Shown here: positions 6,785-7,128 of the stretch, in pieces | Layout: each line of letters starts with the position of its first letter | Numbering within the stretch: position 1 is the stretch's first letter | Assembly: GCA_902490055.1 (NCBI GenBank) | Contig: CABUCP010000166.1 | Span: 1 to 7,128, forward strand | DNA length: 7,128 bases | Source of the DNA: an uncultured Klebsiella sp. | GTDB lineage: Bacteria; Pseudomonadota; Gammaproteobacteria; Enterobacterales; Enterobacteriaceae | Direction of reading: 5' to 3' | Program-made: the position numbers and the translations under genes | Notes under the pieces: generated by a model | The model's database searches: none | What the model saw: the letters and a program-made list of their open reading frames with translations, nothing else | Told to the model about the DNA's origin: nothing

Positions 6785-6878
6785 ACCGTAGGCCGGATAA
6801 GGCGCAGCCGCCATCCGGCGTAAAGCGGCTCCTGAACCGCGGATATTGCCCGGCGGCGCTGCGCTTGCGCGGGCCTAC
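6785..6878. repeat. BIME copy 1 (two inverted REP units)
   Basis: This is a 94-base bacterial interspersed mosaic element. The first REP is GCCGGAT (6792-6798), an unpaired AA, GGCG (6801-6804), loop CAGC, CGCC (6809-6812) and ATCCGGC (6813-6819), the typical enterobacterial bulged hairpin preceded by GTAG. A linker hairpin follows (GCGG 6825-6828, CCGC 6837-6840). Then comes an inverted REP starting GCCCG (6848-6852) and ending CGGGCCTAC (6870-6878). The ends pair as CCGTAGGCC (6786-6794) with GGCCTACGG (6872-6880). Such elements lie between genes and are linked to transcript stability, gyrase or IHF binding and REP-associated transposases. None of these roles is shown here. Confidence 0.88.
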
Positions 6879-7028
6879 GGACCGGGTCCGTTGGCAACTG
6901 TTTTGGTCCGGGAAAACATCTGTTTTGTGTTAATTCAGAGTACATTTCGGCGATTTTGAGGCCACCAACACTGGCAGTTTCAGTAGCCACGGGTACAAGG
7001 TAGAGGCCCTAAGCTCACAATGGCACGA
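6879..7028. other. 150-base unique spacer between the two BIMEs
   Basis: No supported gene. GGACC-G-GGTCC (6879-6889) is an odd-centred palindrome at the edge of BIME copy 1. TGTTTT (6899-6904), AAAACA (6913-6918) and TGTTTT (6921-6926) can pair in two alternative ways. GCCA (6961-6964) and TGGC (6972-6975) form a small stem. A minus-strand frame from GTG 6990 lacks a ribosome binding site and runs straight through BIME copy 1, so I do not call it. No tRNA or known small RNA was recognised. Confidence 0.4.
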
Positions 7029-7122
7029 ACCGTAGGCCGGATAAGGCGCAGCCGCCATCCGGCGTAAAGCGGCTCTTTACCCGCGGATATTGCCCGGCGG
7101 CGCTACGCTTGCGCGGGCCTAC
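7029..7122. repeat. BIME copy 2 (same orientation as copy 1)
   Basis: This is a second 94-base copy of the element at 6785-6878, 244 bases downstream and in the same orientation, with 90 of 94 positions identical. It keeps the same REP, linker hairpin and inverted REP. The differences are three changes in the linker loop (positions equivalent to 6832, 6834 and 6836) and one in the loop of the second REP (equivalent to 6861). The outer pairing is shorter, GTAGGCC with GGCCTAC, because the flank reads CAG instead of CGG. Confidence 0.88.
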
Positions 7123-7128
7123 AGATCA

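Noticed and set aside
6766..6990. 74-codon open frame on the minus strand starting at GTG 6990
   Set aside because: It has no ribosome binding site, and its second half is a translation of BIME copy 1. Not supported as a gene.
6785..7122. CRISPR array
   Set aside because: There are only two copies. The repeat is 94 bases and made of inverted REP units, and the spacer is 150 bases. No cas genes are present.
6735..7128. Insertion sequence or attachment site
   Set aside because: No transposase or integrase frame, no tRNA gene and no target-site duplication is visible. The repeats are explained as BIMEs.

Overview
This window is a stretch of chromosome from a GC-rich member of the Enterobacteriaceae, most likely Klebsiella, Raoultella or a close relative. 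I base this on protein sequences that look colinear with the Escherichia coli Puu and Dml proteins over almost their full length, on strongly G/C-biased third codon positions, and on two REP/BIME elements of the enterobacterial 'GTAGGCCGGATAAGGCG' type. The genus is an inference from recalled sequences; no search was run.

Layout. Positions 1-259 are the C-terminal end of puuR, the cupin-type repressor of putrescine use. A 242-base gap (260-501) carries a terminator-like hairpin, four more inverted repeats, a weak promoter and a partial PuuR-like site. Then come puuC (502-1989), puuB (1992-3272) and puuE (3318-4583) on the + strand, closed by a strong hairpin terminator at 4592-4620. The LysR-type regulator dmlR (4613-5545, - strand) converges on puuE and diverges from dmlA (5649-6734, + strand), with a 103-base shared control region. 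The last 394 bases hold no credible gene: a decayed REP-like hairpin just after dmlA, then two 94-base BIMEs, 90/94 identical, separated by 150 bases of unique sequence.

How the genes work together. The Puu pathway degrades putrescine through gamma-glutamylated intermediates. PuuA, upstream and outside the window, glutamylates putrescine. PuuB oxidises gamma-glutamylputrescine to the aldehyde. PuuC oxidises the aldehyde to gamma-glutamyl-GABA. PuuD, also outside, releases GABA. PuuE transaminates GABA to succinate semialdehyde. PuuR represses the system. The neighbouring dmlR-dmlA pair is a separate module: DmlA oxidatively decarboxylates D-malate to pyruvate and DmlR is its presumed activator. 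Both modules feed central carbon metabolism, but nothing in the sequence shows that they are co-regulated.

I found no previously undescribed system. Every protein-coding gene belongs to a known family and looks intact, apart from puuR, which is cut by the window edge. The points most worth a second look are non-coding: the hairpin-rich puuR-puuC gap, the near-palindromic pair in the dmlR-dmlA intergenic region, and the paired BIMEs whose four differences all fall in predicted loops.
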